DNA of 16,295 nucleotides from Peptococcaceae bacterium (GTDB lineage: Bacteria > Bacillota > DSM-12270 > Thermacetogeniales > Thermacetogeniaceae): the NCBI GenBank assembly GCA_003132605.1, contig PKYJ01000023.1:1-16295 (forward strand), written 5' to 3'. The notes below the pieces were generated by a model. That model made no database searches and had not been told where the DNA came from. It worked only from the letters and a program-made list of their open reading frames with translations. Numbering within the stretch: position 1 is the first letter of the stretch; every line of letters starts with the position of its first letter. The translations under genes and the position numbers were made by a program. Shown here in pieces: positions 1 through 9,045 of the stretch.

Positions 1-52
1 GGGCCAGAAGGTCTGCCTGCTGAACTTGCTCAGCAGGCAGACCTTCTGGCCC
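1..52. repeat. Perfect inverted repeat at the left window edge
   Basis: Arms at 1-23 and 30-52 are perfectly complementary over 23 bp, with a 6-nt loop at 24-29. The repeat lies inside the open reading frame of the partial VWA gene and does not break the frame. There is no T-tract on the visible side, so it is not supported as a terminator. The window begins exactly at the outer end of the arm, which also fits a contig-end fold-back artefact. Confidence 0.9.
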
Positions 53-319
53 TGCGTTGTCGGTAGGGCTTGATTTATCTTCCTCGGCGCCATCTGTCCC
101 CTGCTTATGCAGGGACAGGAAAAAAAGGCGGAATAGCCTGTCAAACAAGGGCTTATCGGCGCGGTCGGCGATCAGGACGGAATAGAGAGCGATGTGAAAG
201 TCGTCCTGGCAGAAGCCCACCTCCGAGACTGCCCGCAGGGCATCTGCTATCTGTATGAAAGAGATGCTGACGCCACCCCGGCGCAGTAAGCGGCAAAACT
301 CCAGAATCTTTGCCTCCAT
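1..319 (-). CDS. CoxE-like VWA-domain protein, N-terminal part (runs off left edge)
   Basis: The frame is open from an ATG at 319-317 to the window edge, giving 106 residues with no stop. It starts 22 nt after the stop of the MoxR gene, the usual ATPase-then-VWA order. The N-terminus (MEAKILEFCRLLRRGGVSIS, then a segment ending RADKPLFDRLFRLFF) has the same layout as the N-terminus of the complete VWA protein at 4393-5721: a first helix with LxxFxRxLRxxGVxxS, a region like DALRAV, and an aromatic FxxxFxRFF-type end near residue 67. After about residue 75 it becomes an acidic and polar linker, as expected before the VWA domain. The MIDAS domain itself would lie outside the window, so the family call rests on the N-terminal resemblance and the operon position. 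The linker codons overlap the inverted repeat at 1-52. Confidence 0.72.
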   Translation of the reverse strand, partial: MEAKILEFCRLLRRGGVSISFIQIADALRAVSEVGFCQDDFHIALYSVLIADRADKPLFDRLFRLFFLSLHKQGTDGAEEDKSSPTDNAGPEGLPAEQVQQADLLA

Positions 320-341
320 GATCTTCCGCCCCTGTATTAGT

Positions 342-1208
342 CTATTCGGGGATATAGGACGAGACCTTCGGGGAGATCTTCTCGATATCACTCTGGTACT
401 TCAACAAGATGCTCAGGGTGCTCCGGATAATCTCCTCGTCGATAAAGCCCACACCCATAATGAGCAGCGCCCCGGCCCAATCTATGGTCTCAGCGATGCT
501 GGGCGCCTTTTTCAGCTTCTGTTTCCGGATTGTCTGTACAAAGCGCACGATCTGGCGCCCCAGAGCCTGCTGGATTTCCGGGACCTTCAGGTAGATGATC
601 TCCAACTCACGCTCAAAGCTGGGATAGTCCAGGTACAAGTGAATGCAGCGCCGTTTCAGGGCATCCCCGAACTCCCGGAAGCTGTTGCTGGTGAGGATGA
701 CGATGGGAATCCGATTGGCCTTGACGGTGCCGAGTTCCGGAATTGTCACCTGGTAATCCGACAGTATTTCCAGCAGGAAACTCTCAAACTCCTCATCGCT
801 CTTGTCGACCTCGTCGATCAACAGGACGGTGCTCTCATCGGCCAATATGGCCTCCAGCAGCGGACGGCTCAGCAGAAACTCGGAGGAGAAGATGTCCTGC
901 CTGGCCTCTTCCCAGGACTTGTTCTGGACCTGGTCAATGTGCAGCCGCAGAAGTTGCTTCTGGTAGTTCCACTCGTAGAGGGCCTTGGCTTCGTCCATGC
1001 CTTCGTAACACTGCAGGCGGATCAGCCTGCTGCCGGTGGCTCTGGCGATAACTTTGGCCAACTCCGTTTTCCCAACACCGGCTGGTCCCTCGACGAGAAG
1101 CGGTTTCTGAAGCCTGAGAGCCAGGAAGATGATGGTGGCCACGGTACTATCGGTAAGGTACTTTTGTTCGGACAGCTTCTGCTGCACCTCGGCGATCGAC
1201 GAAAACAT
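342..1208 (-). CDS. MoxR-family AAA+ ATPase (CoxD-like), copy 1
   Basis: 288 residues, full length for a short MoxR ATPase. Walker A is GPAGVGKT at residues 41-48 and Walker B is VLLIDEVD at 128-135. A sensor-1 region LTSNS lies near 172-176 and a GDALKRRC arginine-finger segment near 181-188. The block LIRLQCYEG followed by KALYEWNYQ is characteristic of the CoxD branch. A strong site AGGAG lies 8 nt before the ATG. Proteins of this family pair with VWA proteins as chaperone-like modules that mature or insert metal into partner enzymes; CoxD/CoxE of CO dehydrogenase is the best-known pair. The VWA partner follows 22 nt downstream. No client enzyme is visible, so the actual role is unknown. 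It is a paralogue of the gene at 5750-6658. Confidence 0.93.
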   Translation of the reverse strand: MFSSIAEVQQKLSEQKYLTDSTVATIIFLALRLQKPLLVEGPAGVGKTELAKVIARATGSRLIRLQCYEGMDEAKALYEWNYQKQLLRLHIDQVQNKSWEEARQDIFSSEFLLSRPLLEAILADESTVLLIDEVDKSDEEFESFLLEILSDYQVTIPELGTVKANRIPIVILTSNSFREFGDALKRRCIHLYLDYPSFERELEIIYLKVPEIQQALGRQIVRFVQTIRKQKLKKAPSIAETIDWAGALLIMGVGFIDEEIIRSTLSILLKYQSDIEKISPKVSSYIPE

Positions 1209-1314
1209 CTTTGTTTCTCCTCACTCCCCCGGGACTAATGTAAGGCATCACGGTACGCTGCCAAATCTTTTCGTAGTTGTTTGAAGCCATACGGGTCTGC
1301 GGTGCGGCGCCTTA

Positions 1315-2836
<1,522 letters not shown>

Positions 2837-2856
2837 CGTGAGAAGCGAGGCGTATG

Positions 2857-3504
2857 CTACTTGTTAAAAACGCTGTTGGGTCCGGAACCGCGCTCCGTCT
2901 CAAGGTGGTGTGTATCGTTGAGCAGGTTCAGGATGCCATATCCATCGTAAAAATCGATGATATTCAAGGCGGCGTTATCCTGCCGGATCCGGAACACGTT
3001 GTTCAGATCGATGCCCAGCAGGGCGCAGATGATCGACCTGATCGCCCCTCCGTGGGTGACCACGGCTACGGTGCCCGGATCATGACTCTTTGCCAGGTCC
3101 GTCACTGTGCTGTAGGCTCTTTCCATCAACTCCTGGAAGGTCTCCCCATCCGGAATCCGGACACTGCCCGGGGAAGCGTGCCAGTTATTCGTAAGGTCAG
3201 GATAACGCGCCTTGATCTCCTGGAAAGTCAGGCCTTCCCAGGCTCCGAAATTGATCTCCCGTAATTGCGGCAGCGCCTGTACGTCCAGTCCGTGGGGTTC
3301 GGCGATGATGCGGGCGGTGTCCAGGGCGCGCTTGAGATCGCTGGCGTAGACAGCCTGCAGCGATACAGTGGCCAGCCGCAGAGACAACAGGTTTGCCTGG
3401 TTGCGGCCGGTATCGCTGAGGTCTATGTCCGTGTGGCCCTGGTAGCGGGCAATATGGTTCCAGAGCGTCTGCCCATGCCGCACTAACAGCATTTTTGTCA
3501 ACAA
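2857..3504 (-). CDS. Histidine phosphatase family protein (CobC/PhoE/GpmB-like)
   Basis: 215 residues. The family signature LLVRHGQT puts the catalytic Arg9-His10-Gly11 at the N-terminus. Arg59 (SDLKRA), Glu83 (REINFGAWEG, probable acid) and His151 (VVTHGGAIR) complete the active site. REINFGAWEG is shared by alpha-ribazole phosphatase (CobC) and broad-specificity phosphatases. No cobalamin gene is nearby, so the substrate is not assigned, and a cofactor-dependent phosphoglycerate mutase role is less likely. The start is TTG: AGGAGG lies 5 nt before the first of two tandem TTG codons (3504 and 3501), whereas the in-frame ATG is 17 nt away. The gene ends about 20 nt before the guaB -35 box. 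Confidence 0.9.
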   Translation of the reverse strand: MLTKMLLVRHGQTLWNHIARYQGHTDIDLSDTGRNQANLLSLRLATVSLQAVYASDLKRALDTARIIAEPHGLDVQALPQLREINFGAWEGLTFQEIKARYPDLTNNWHASPGSVRIPDGETFQELMERAYSTVTDLAKSHDPGTVAVVTHGGAIRSIICALLGIDLNNVFRIRQDNAALNIIDFYDGYGILNLLNDTHHLETERGSGPNSVFNK

Positions 3505-3519
3505 TCCTGCCTCCTAATT

Positions 3520-3588
3520 TAGTGGTTAGCCGTTGGTGGTTGGATGTTTGATAGTTGGTGATTAGTGGTTTTTCCAACGCCCAACGGC
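3520..3588. repeat. Degenerate GT-rich direct repeats with a 15-bp imperfect inverted repeat
   Basis: The spacer between the methyltransferase and the histidine phosphatase is built from variants of TAGTGGTTAG and GTTGGTGGTTGG. GCCGTTGGTGGTTGG at 3529-3543 pairs with CCAACGCCCAACGGC at 3574-3588 at 13 of 15 positions, giving a possible hairpin with a 30-nt loop. The word GGCCGTTGG also appears in another intergenic gap at 8604-8612. It looks like a dispersed intergenic repeat; function is unknown. Confidence 0.55.
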
Positions 3589-3592
3589 CATG

Positions 3593-4393
3593 TCATACCT
3601 TCTGCGCCACGTAGACGATCCTGAGGGTCCGGTCGTGGGGCTGCTCGAAGGTGAAGGCCTGAAAATTGCTAAGGCTGGTAAAACCCTGGGCTGTTAAAAG
3701 CGACCAGATCTCGTGGGGTTCGTAGATCCGCTCCAGGTGTTTTTCCAGGTAGTCATGCCGGTTGCCGTCCCCGTCCTCTATGGTCCCCCTCGCCTCAATT
3801 CCCCACAGCCTCTCCTCATCCTTATATTCGGCGCTCCAGCACAGGGTAAAACCATCTTCCCGAACCACGGAAACGGACTGGTCAGGAGGGACGATCCGCG
3901 GTAAGTAGTTGAGGTCGAAGATAAAAAAACCTCCAACTGAGAGATTCTTGTAGACAGCCTGAAACGCCTGGCGCAGGTCCCCAATGTCTATGATATAGTT
4001 GAAACCGTCCTGGAAACAGACCGCCAGGTCGACCGGCGCCCCAAGTTTCAGGCTGCAGAGATCCTGTTCGAGAAAGGTTACATCCAGCCCCCTGACAGCA
4101 GCCTTGACCCTGGCGATTTCCAACATCTCTGCCGACAGGTCGACTCCATAAGTGCGATAGCCCCGATCCGACCAGGGAAAGCTGGAGTTTCCCGTCCCGC
4201 AGGCCAGATCGGCGACGGCAGTGACATGCCCTCCGTATTTTTGGACAATCTCCTCGATATAGCTAACCCACGCCGCGTAATCGATCCCCTGCATGAGCCG
4301 GTCATAGAACAGCGCCAGGCGCTCGTAACTGCGGTCAGTCGGTGATTCGCCATCCGTCGGTGATACGCCCCCTCGCTGTCCGCCCTTGTCCAT
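3593..4393 (-). CDS. Class I SAM-dependent methyltransferase
   Basis: 266 residues. The Rossmann-fold motif I is VADLACGTGN at about residues 60-69, followed by an acidic strand end YGVDLSAEML, and later by a post-motif QDGFNYI and FFIFDLNYL strand. The segment YERLALFYDRLM just before the fold is common in this broad family, whose substrates range widely; none can be named here. The start is taken as the ATG in TAATG, overlapping the VWA stop by 1 nt, implying translational coupling because no good ribosome binding site precedes it. A GTG at 4447 would add 18 residues. The first 22 residues are low complexity, with a repeated SPTDxxSPTD, so the functional start could lie even further downstream. 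It sits at the end of the PHP-MoxR-VWA run. Confidence 0.87.
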   Translation of the reverse strand: MDKGGQRGGVSPTDGESPTDRSYERLALFYDRLMQGIDYAAWVSYIEEIVQKYGGHVTAVADLACGTGNSSFPWSDRGYRTYGVDLSAEMLEIARVKAAVRGLDVTFLEQDLCSLKLGAPVDLAVCFQDGFNYIIDIGDLRQAFQAVYKNLSVGGFFIFDLNYLPRIVPPDQSVSVVREDGFTLCWSAEYKDEERLWGIEARGTIEDGDGNRHDYLEKHLERIYEPHEIWSLLTAQGFTSLSNFQAFTFEQPHDRTLRIVYVAQKV

Positions 4394-5721
4394 TAATGGA
4401 GGAACTGTCTCCTGAGGACTCTCTCGAGATGTGCCAGGGTGTAGCACTCATACACCTGGGCATACTTTTGAAATATATTTACTGAACGCAGGTCTTTCCA
4501 CTCATCATGGGGAAGAGCGTTCAAGAGCAGGATCTCCTTGACCGATCTTCTCGTGATGGCGAGCTCCTGTTCGGCCCGCTCCAGGTCCAGGGTTTTCGTG
4601 TCGCTGACCACGATGATCACGGTGTGGGAGGTCAACAGTAATGGGAAGCTCGTCCGCAGCGAGGCCAGCGAGGCGCCAAAATTGGTGCCTTTGCCCCAGA
4701 TGCGGCTCTTCCCGATCAGCTCCACCATTGTTTCTTCAAATGGCCTGATTTTCTTGAAGTAAGGTGTCACGCGTTCCAGTTCTTCCGCAAAGATGAAGCT
4801 TTCAATATGGCTGATCACGGCGCTCAGACCGTAGATGAACTGGATCACAAAGGCGGCATAGCGGGCCATTGACCCGGACACATCGCACACTAGCAGGATG
4901 TTCGGCTTCTGGATCCGTTTCTGCTTGTACTTGAGATTAAAAATAATGCCGCCGTAGCGGATATTGGATTTGATGCTGCGCCTGAGGTCAACCTTGACCA
5001 CCTTCTTGCTCATCCGGTAGCGCCGGGAGATCTTCGTGGCCAGCTTGCGGGACAGTTTTTTCAAGATGTTAGTCACTTTAGGGAGTTGCCGGTCGCCGAT
5101 CCTCTTCAAGTCTTCATAGAGCAGGCTGCTGTCCTCACTGGCCGAGTCCTGGCCGATTGCGGCCAAGACCTCGTCATCAACGTCTGCTCCAGGTATGACG
5201 GGCAGGTTGTCCTCCTCTGCCAGCCTCTGCTTCCAGTAGCGCAACGAGCCGCGCACCTGGAATTCCAACATCGGCTTGAAGGCGTGGTTGCGGTCCTCCG
5301 GGAGAAAGCTCGACTCCAGGTACTCCCTGATCCTTTTCTTCTCATCCTCCGCCAACTGTGAGTAGAGAAGCTTTTCCTCATCGCTGATGTCCAGCTTTTC
5401 CCCCAAGTAGGTCAGATCCTGCTCCGCCTCGTCAAGGAGGCGCCCCCTCTCCTCCTTGGCATCCTGCCACTCCTGCTGTTGCTGCCGCTTTATTTCCGGC
5501 GCCGCGAAGAATCTGCTGAAGGCCCGGACAAAGATCGGCTCATCCTCGTGATTCTTGACCATGGTTGCCTGGAGGGCATACCTTACATGCTCCCTGTCCA
5601 TGATGTTGACCAGTTGAAGCGCTTTTAGGGCGGTAATAGTTTCCCCTGTGCTGACGGTGACCCCCAGGTGTCGCAGGATGTGTACGAAACGCGCCAGGTT
5701 GTTTTCCAGGTAGCTCTCCAT
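4393..5721 (-). CDS. CoxE-like VWA-domain protein
   Basis: 442 residues. An N-terminal helical region (from MESYLENNLARFVHIL, conserved with the partial gene at the left edge) is followed by a long charged coiled segment with QQQQEWQDAKEER. The VWA domain starts near residue 273. Its MIDAS motif DVSGS is at 280-284, the metal-coordinating Thr is in GKGTNFG near 346, and the Asp is in VVSDTKTLD near 374. The C-terminus from EWKDLRSV onward is typical of CoxE proteins. The ATG at 5721 has AGGGG 6 nt upstream; the longer in-frame extension to 5832 would overlap the MoxR gene and is rejected. VWA proteins of this kind act with a MoxR ATPase on a partner protein, here unknown. The gap to the MoxR stop is 28 nt. 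Confidence 0.92.
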   Translation of the reverse strand: MESYLENNLARFVHILRHLGVTVSTGETITALKALQLVNIMDREHVRYALQATMVKNHEDEPIFVRAFSRFFAAPEIKRQQQQEWQDAKEERGRLLDEAEQDLTYLGEKLDISDEEKLLYSQLAEDEKKRIREYLESSFLPEDRNHAFKPMLEFQVRGSLRYWKQRLAEEDNLPVIPGADVDDEVLAAIGQDSASEDSSLLYEDLKRIGDRQLPKVTNILKKLSRKLATKISRRYRMSKKVVKVDLRRSIKSNIRYGGIIFNLKYKQKRIQKPNILLVCDVSGSMARYAAFVIQFIYGLSAVISHIESFIFAEELERVTPYFKKIRPFEETMVELIGKSRIWGKGTNFGASLASLRTSFPLLLTSHTVIIVVSDTKTLDLERAEQELAITRRSVKEILLLNALPHDEWKDLRSVNIFQKYAQVYECYTLAHLERVLRRQFLH

Positions 5722-5749
5722 CGCAGTCCCCTTTTTTCGGGTCAATCTT

Positions 5750-6658
5750 CTAATGGCGCTTTGATTGCTCGCTGCGCACGATCTCCACCAGGCCTGCCGG
5801 TCCCACCTGGCTATTGAACAGATCGATATCATCCTTATCCTTCAGCAAGAGGTTGACAGTCTTTTTAACGAGATCGGGTTCCAGTCTATCGGCTTCAAAG
5901 AGGATCAACGCCCGGGTCAGGTCCAGGGTTTCGGAGATCGATGGCTTTTTCTTGATCTCCAGGTTGTGCCTCAGATAGTTCATCGCCAGGGCCACCTCTT
6001 CGGCCAGCCGTTCCCCCGCCTCCGGGACCTTGACCCTGATGATCCTGATCTCTTTTTCCACACTCGGGAAGTCGATGAACAGAAAGACGCACCTGCGCTT
6101 CAGGCCGTCGGAAAGCTCCCGATCTCCATTATTGGTCAGCACCACCACGGGGATGTGGCGCGACTTCAAGGTGCCCAGCTCCGGGATGGAAACCTGGAAA
6201 TCAGATAGCACCTCGAACAGAAAGGCTTCGAACTCCTCGTCGGTTTTGTCGATCTCATCGATCAGCAGGACTACTTTCTTCGGAGCCAGGATCGCCTTCA
6301 AGAGCGGGCGCTCCAACAGGTATTCCGGAGAGAAGAGATCCCGTTCCATGCTCTCCCCGGAGCCACTGTCCCTGATCAACTGGATCTTGATCAATTGGCG
6401 CTGGTAGTTCCATTCGTAGAGAGCCTTGTTTTCATCAAGACCCTCATAGCACTGGAGGCGGATCAGGTCAGTCCCGAACACCCCGGCCAGTACCTTGGCG
6501 ATCTCGGTCTTACCCACACCCGGAGCCCCGGTGATCAGGATCGGTTTCTCCAGCCGGAGAGCCAGATATACCGGTACGGTGATCTCGTCCTCAGCGATGT
6601 AACCGTTGCTTTCGAAGCCTGAACGAAGCTGTTCGATCGTGATTTTATCCGGTTGCAT
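5750..6658 (-). CDS. MoxR-family AAA+ ATPase (CoxD-like), copy 2
   Basis: 302 residues. Walker A is GAPGVGKT at 44-51 and Walker B is VLLIDEID at 130-137. Sensor-1 Asn residues are in LTNNGD near 176-177, and GLKRRC with an arginine pair is near 188-189. Over a 58-residue stretch from LALRL to the QL after KALYEWNYQ, 42 positions are identical to the copy at 342-1208, so the two are clear paralogues. The ATG follows GGAGGG by about 5 nt. It lies 20 nt after the PHP gene and 28 nt before the VWA gene, an evident operon. The expected role is ATP-driven remodelling of a partner protein together with the VWA protein. Confidence 0.94.
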   Translation of the reverse strand: MQPDKITIEQLRSGFESNGYIAEDEITVPVYLALRLEKPILITGAPGVGKTEIAKVLAGVFGTDLIRLQCYEGLDENKALYEWNYQRQLIKIQLIRDSGSGESMERDLFSPEYLLERPLLKAILAPKKVVLLIDEIDKTDEEFEAFLFEVLSDFQVSIPELGTLKSRHIPVVVLTNNGDRELSDGLKRRCVFLFIDFPSVEKEIRIIRVKVPEAGERLAEEVALAMNYLRHNLEIKKKPSISETLDLTRALILFEADRLEPDLVKKTVNLLLKDKDDIDLFNSQVGPAGLVEIVRSEQSKRH

Positions 6659-6678
6659 CTTTTCCCTCCGCTGTAGTA

Positions 6679-7542
6679 CTACTTAATTGTTCTCCATTCG
6701 CCCGGAGATTCCTGCCTTCGGTCGATGCTGCGCTGATTGCGCAACTGTTTCAACTGCAGGATAGTCTCGTCCGGAACCGTAATCGTCCCCAGGGGAGGAT
6801 AGTTGAATCCAGGTCCGTGGCAGTCGGTCCCGCCGGTCATGATCAGGCCCTGCTCCAGACAGATCTTCTCATACCTGACCACATCGCCAGGCGAATGAAA
6901 AGGATAGAAAACCTCGATCCCTAACAGACCTCTGGCAATGAATTCCGGGATCAACTCATCCTTTTTAGCAAGGCCGGGATGCGCCAGCACTGGAATTCCC
7001 TCCGCTTTCAGGACGGTCTCGATCGCCGTGAACGGGTCCAGCCTGTGGTGGGGCACGTAGGCTGGCTTCCCCTTGGCAAGGTAACGCTCGAAGGCATCCC
7101 CCACCGAGGTGGCATACCCTGCCTCATACAACGCCCGGGCGATGTGCGGCCTGCCCATGGTAGCCCGGCCGGCCACCTGTTTCAAGCGGTCATAGTCAAT
7201 CCGGATTTGAAGCTGATCCAGCCTGGCGATGATCATCTTCGCCCTGTTTTCCCTTGCTGCTCTCAGGATGGCCAGGGTTCCGGCAAGGTCGTTGTCCAGG
7301 GTCAGGTAATAACCCAAAATGTGTATTTCTGCGCCGTCCAGATCGGTGTTGAACTCGATACCCGTGATTACCTCCAGCCCGGATGAGCCTGCGGCCTGAA
7401 GAGCGGCCTGGATACCATCCACCGTGTCATGGTCTGTCAGGGCAATGGCGCTGAGGCCGGCAGCACGCGCCTGCTTCACGATCTCTTCCGGTGTCAACCT
7501 GCCGTCGGAGGCTGTGCTGTGTATATGTAGATCCGCTGGCAT
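6679..7542 (-). CDS. PHP-domain metal-dependent phosphoesterase
   Basis: 287 residues with the complete PHP metal-ligand pattern. It shows LHIHSTASDG (His6, His8, Asp13), LTDHDT (Asp37, His38), GIEFN (Glu63), EIHILGY (His74), LAHPG (His188) and GGTDCHG (Asp240, His242). This is the stand-alone class related to YciV/RNase AM and other 3',5'-bisphosphate or 5'-RNA-end phosphatases, rather than histidinol phosphatase or a polymerase-linked PHP domain. The ATG at 7542 has GGGGGAG 7 nt upstream. It heads the MoxR-VWA-methyltransferase run with a 20-nt gap. Whether it works with the MoxR/VWA pair or is merely co-transcribed cannot be told from sequence. Confidence 0.92.
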   Translation of the reverse strand: MPADLHIHSTASDGRLTPEEIVKQARAAGLSAIALTDHDTVDGIQAALQAAGSSGLEVITGIEFNTDLDGAEIHILGYYLTLDNDLAGTLAILRAARENRAKMIIARLDQLQIRIDYDRLKQVAGRATMGRPHIARALYEAGYATSVGDAFERYLAKGKPAYVPHHRLDPFTAIETVLKAEGIPVLAHPGLAKKDELIPEFIARGLLGIEVFYPFHSPGDVVRYEKICLEQGLIMTGGTDCHGPGFNYPPLGTITVPDETILQLKQLRNQRSIDRRQESPGEWRTIK

Positions 7543-7621
7543 ACCACCGCTCCCCCTTAAATAGATCGGATACCGGAGTCTGATGCCGGATGAAAGACTT
7601 GTATGCCCTTTATTTCATGCC

Positions 7622-8587
7622 TCAGACTTCTGATTCCGGCAGCACCGCTTCGAGCACGCGCAGACAATTAAGGCCGCAGATCCTGGCGACCGACTCCTCG
7701 CTGTATCCCCTGTTCCGCAGATCTGCTACAAGGTTGGGGAAATCGGTGACATCGTTGACTCCACAGATGAGGTTTTCCGTTCCATCGAAGTCGGAACCAA
7801 AACCCACGTATTCATCGCCCACAAGGCTGCAAATGTGGTCGATATGCTCGATCAGGGCACTGTGGCCGGCGCCTTGAGGCCCCACGAACTGCGGTACCAG
7901 GTTGACGCCTACCACGCCCTTCAGTTCTGCAATGGCTTTAATCTGACGGTCTGTCAGGTTGCGCGGATGATTCCAGACGGCGCTGCAGTTGGAATGGGAT
8001 GCGATTACCGGAGCGCTGCAGAGTTCTATAACATCCCAGAAGCCTGGTTCTGAAAGATGGGAGACGTCTATGAACATACCCAGCCTGTTCATCTCCAGTA
8101 ACGCCTGGCGGCCAAACCTGGTCAGTCCGCCTCCGGTCTGGCCTTCGGCAACACCATCTGCCAGCTCGTTCCGGTTGTTCCAGGTAAGGCCAAGTCCGCG
8201 CACCCCCAGGCGGTGTAGCGTCCTGAGGATCCGGATCTCCCCTTCCAGGGGTTCTCCCCCCTCCACCGTTAAGACCGCTCCCAGTGTTTCCGTGGCCAAA
8301 CAATGCCCCAGGTCCTGCCTGGTCCTGATCACTGATATCCCGGCATCTTCCCGGAATGCTTCCGTTGCGTAATCCAGCAGGCGTAGGACCTGATAGAGGG
8401 TGCGCCCGGGATGGTAGATCCGATCGGGGAATAGGGCAAAAAACTGCACCTTGATTCCCGCCAGCCGCAGCCTGGGCAGGTCAGCATGGCCGTTCACGCA
8501 GGGCTTGGCCAGTGAGCGCCCGGTTCTATATGCCTGAGAAACCGAGTCACAGTGCATATCGACGCAGATCAAACCAGGGACCCCCAT
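7622..8587 (-). CDS. Membrane dipeptidase-like zinc peptidase (M19 family)
   Basis: 321 residues. Zinc-site motifs of the M19/renal-dipeptidase family are in order: VDMHCDS (His12, Asp14), LTVEGGE (Glu109), DVSHLSE (His177), ASHSN (His198) and FGSDFDG (Asp266). Family members cleave dipeptides, including some with D-residues. There is no signal peptide, so a cytosolic enzyme is likely. Homologues are common near sporulation and cell-wall genes in Firmicutes. The start is less certain: the ATG at 8587 has no clear ribosome binding site, and a TTG at 8572, preceded by GGGGG, is an alternative five codons in. A terminator-like hairpin separates it from spoVS upstream. Confidence 0.93.
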   Translation of the reverse strand: MGVPGLICVDMHCDSVSQAYRTGRSLAKPCVNGHADLPRLRLAGIKVQFFALFPDRIYHPGRTLYQVLRLLDYATEAFREDAGISVIRTRQDLGHCLATETLGAVLTVEGGEPLEGEIRILRTLHRLGVRGLGLTWNNRNELADGVAEGQTGGGLTRFGRQALLEMNRLGMFIDVSHLSEPGFWDVIELCSAPVIASHSNCSAVWNHPRNLTDRQIKAIAELKGVVGVNLVPQFVGPQGAGHSALIEHIDHICSLVGDEYVGFGSDFDGTENLICGVNDVTDFPNLVADLRNRGYSEESVARICGLNCLRVLEAVLPESEV

Positions 8588-8652
8588 TATGGCCGTGGTT
8601 GTTGGCCGTTGGAATAACCTGATATAAAGACGGCTACCGATGAAAAGGAGAA

Positions 8653-8673
8653 CCCCCGGGCTTGTCTCGGGGG
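8653..8673 (-). terminator. Terminator-like hairpin after spoVS
   Basis: On the minus strand CCCCCG (8673-8668) pairs with CGGGGG (8658-8653) across a 9-nt loop, followed by TTCTCCTTTT. The stem is strong but the T-run is interrupted, so termination may be partial. It lies downstream of spoVS and upstream of the dipeptidase gene. Confidence 0.55.
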
Positions 8674-8719
8674 ATGTTCGCTTCGATGGAAATAAACAAA
8701 ATTATAGCTTCCGGTGTGT

Positions 8720-8766
8720 CTGCTAAAGCAGGTACCCAACCAACCTCTGTTGTCTGCTGCAAGCAG
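8720..8766 (-). repeat. Twin CTGCT/AGCAG mini-hairpins in the spoVS 3' region
   Basis: Two perfect 5-bp stem-loops with the same stem, CTGCT-AA-AGCAG at 8720-8731 and CTGCT-GCA-AGCAG at 8754-8766 (plus-strand reading), are followed or preceded by similar ACA-rich sequence. They lie 20-70 nt past the spoVS stop. They may be a protein-binding or RNA-stability element, or a small duplication. Confidence 0.4.
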
Positions 8767-8784
8767 GCCTCAGATCCACAGTTA

Positions 8785-9045
8785 TTATCTCGGCGAGACG
8801 ATCAACTTGATGGCAGTTCTTTCCTCTCCATCAATGATAATATCGGTAAAGGCAGGAATACAAACAAGGTCAACACCGCTTGGAGCTACAAAGCCTCTGG
8901 CAATAGCTACCGCCTTAACAGCCTGGTTTATAGCGCCTGCTCCAATCGCCTGCAGTTCTGCGCATCCTTTTTCCCTCAGAACGCCGGCCAGAGCACCAGC
9001 TACTGAATTGGGACTGGATTTTGCTGACACCTTCAATACATCCAA
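8785..9045 (-). CDS. spoVS: Stage V sporulation protein S
   Basis: 86 residues, full length for SpoVS. The sequence VLKVSAKSSPNSVAGALAGV at the N-terminus and the following Ala/Gly-rich core are near-invariant in the family. SpoVS is a small Alba-like nucleic-acid-binding-type protein needed for progression of septation and engulfment and for spore coat and heat resistance in Bacillus; it also occurs in some non-sporulating bacteria. The start is TTG, placed because GGGGGAG lies 8 nt upstream and the protein begins exactly where the family does. It ends with tandem stops TAATAA. No convincing sigma-H or sigma-A promoter was found in the 222 bp before it. Confidence 0.97.
   Translation of the reverse strand: MDVLKVSAKSSPNSVAGALAGVLREKGCAELQAIGAGAINQAVKAVAIARGFVAPSGVDLVCIPAFTDIIIDGEERTAIKLIVSPR

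Noticed and set aside
255..1238. Long plus-strand open frame of 327 codons
   Set aside because: It is antisense to the whole MoxR gene, has no recognisable domain, and arises from codon bias on the other strand.
1147..1290. 47-codon minus-strand frame starting MASNNYEKIWQRTV between guaB and the first MoxR gene
   Set aside because: It looks faintly protein-like but has no ribosome binding site and overlaps the first 60 bases of MoxR in another frame.
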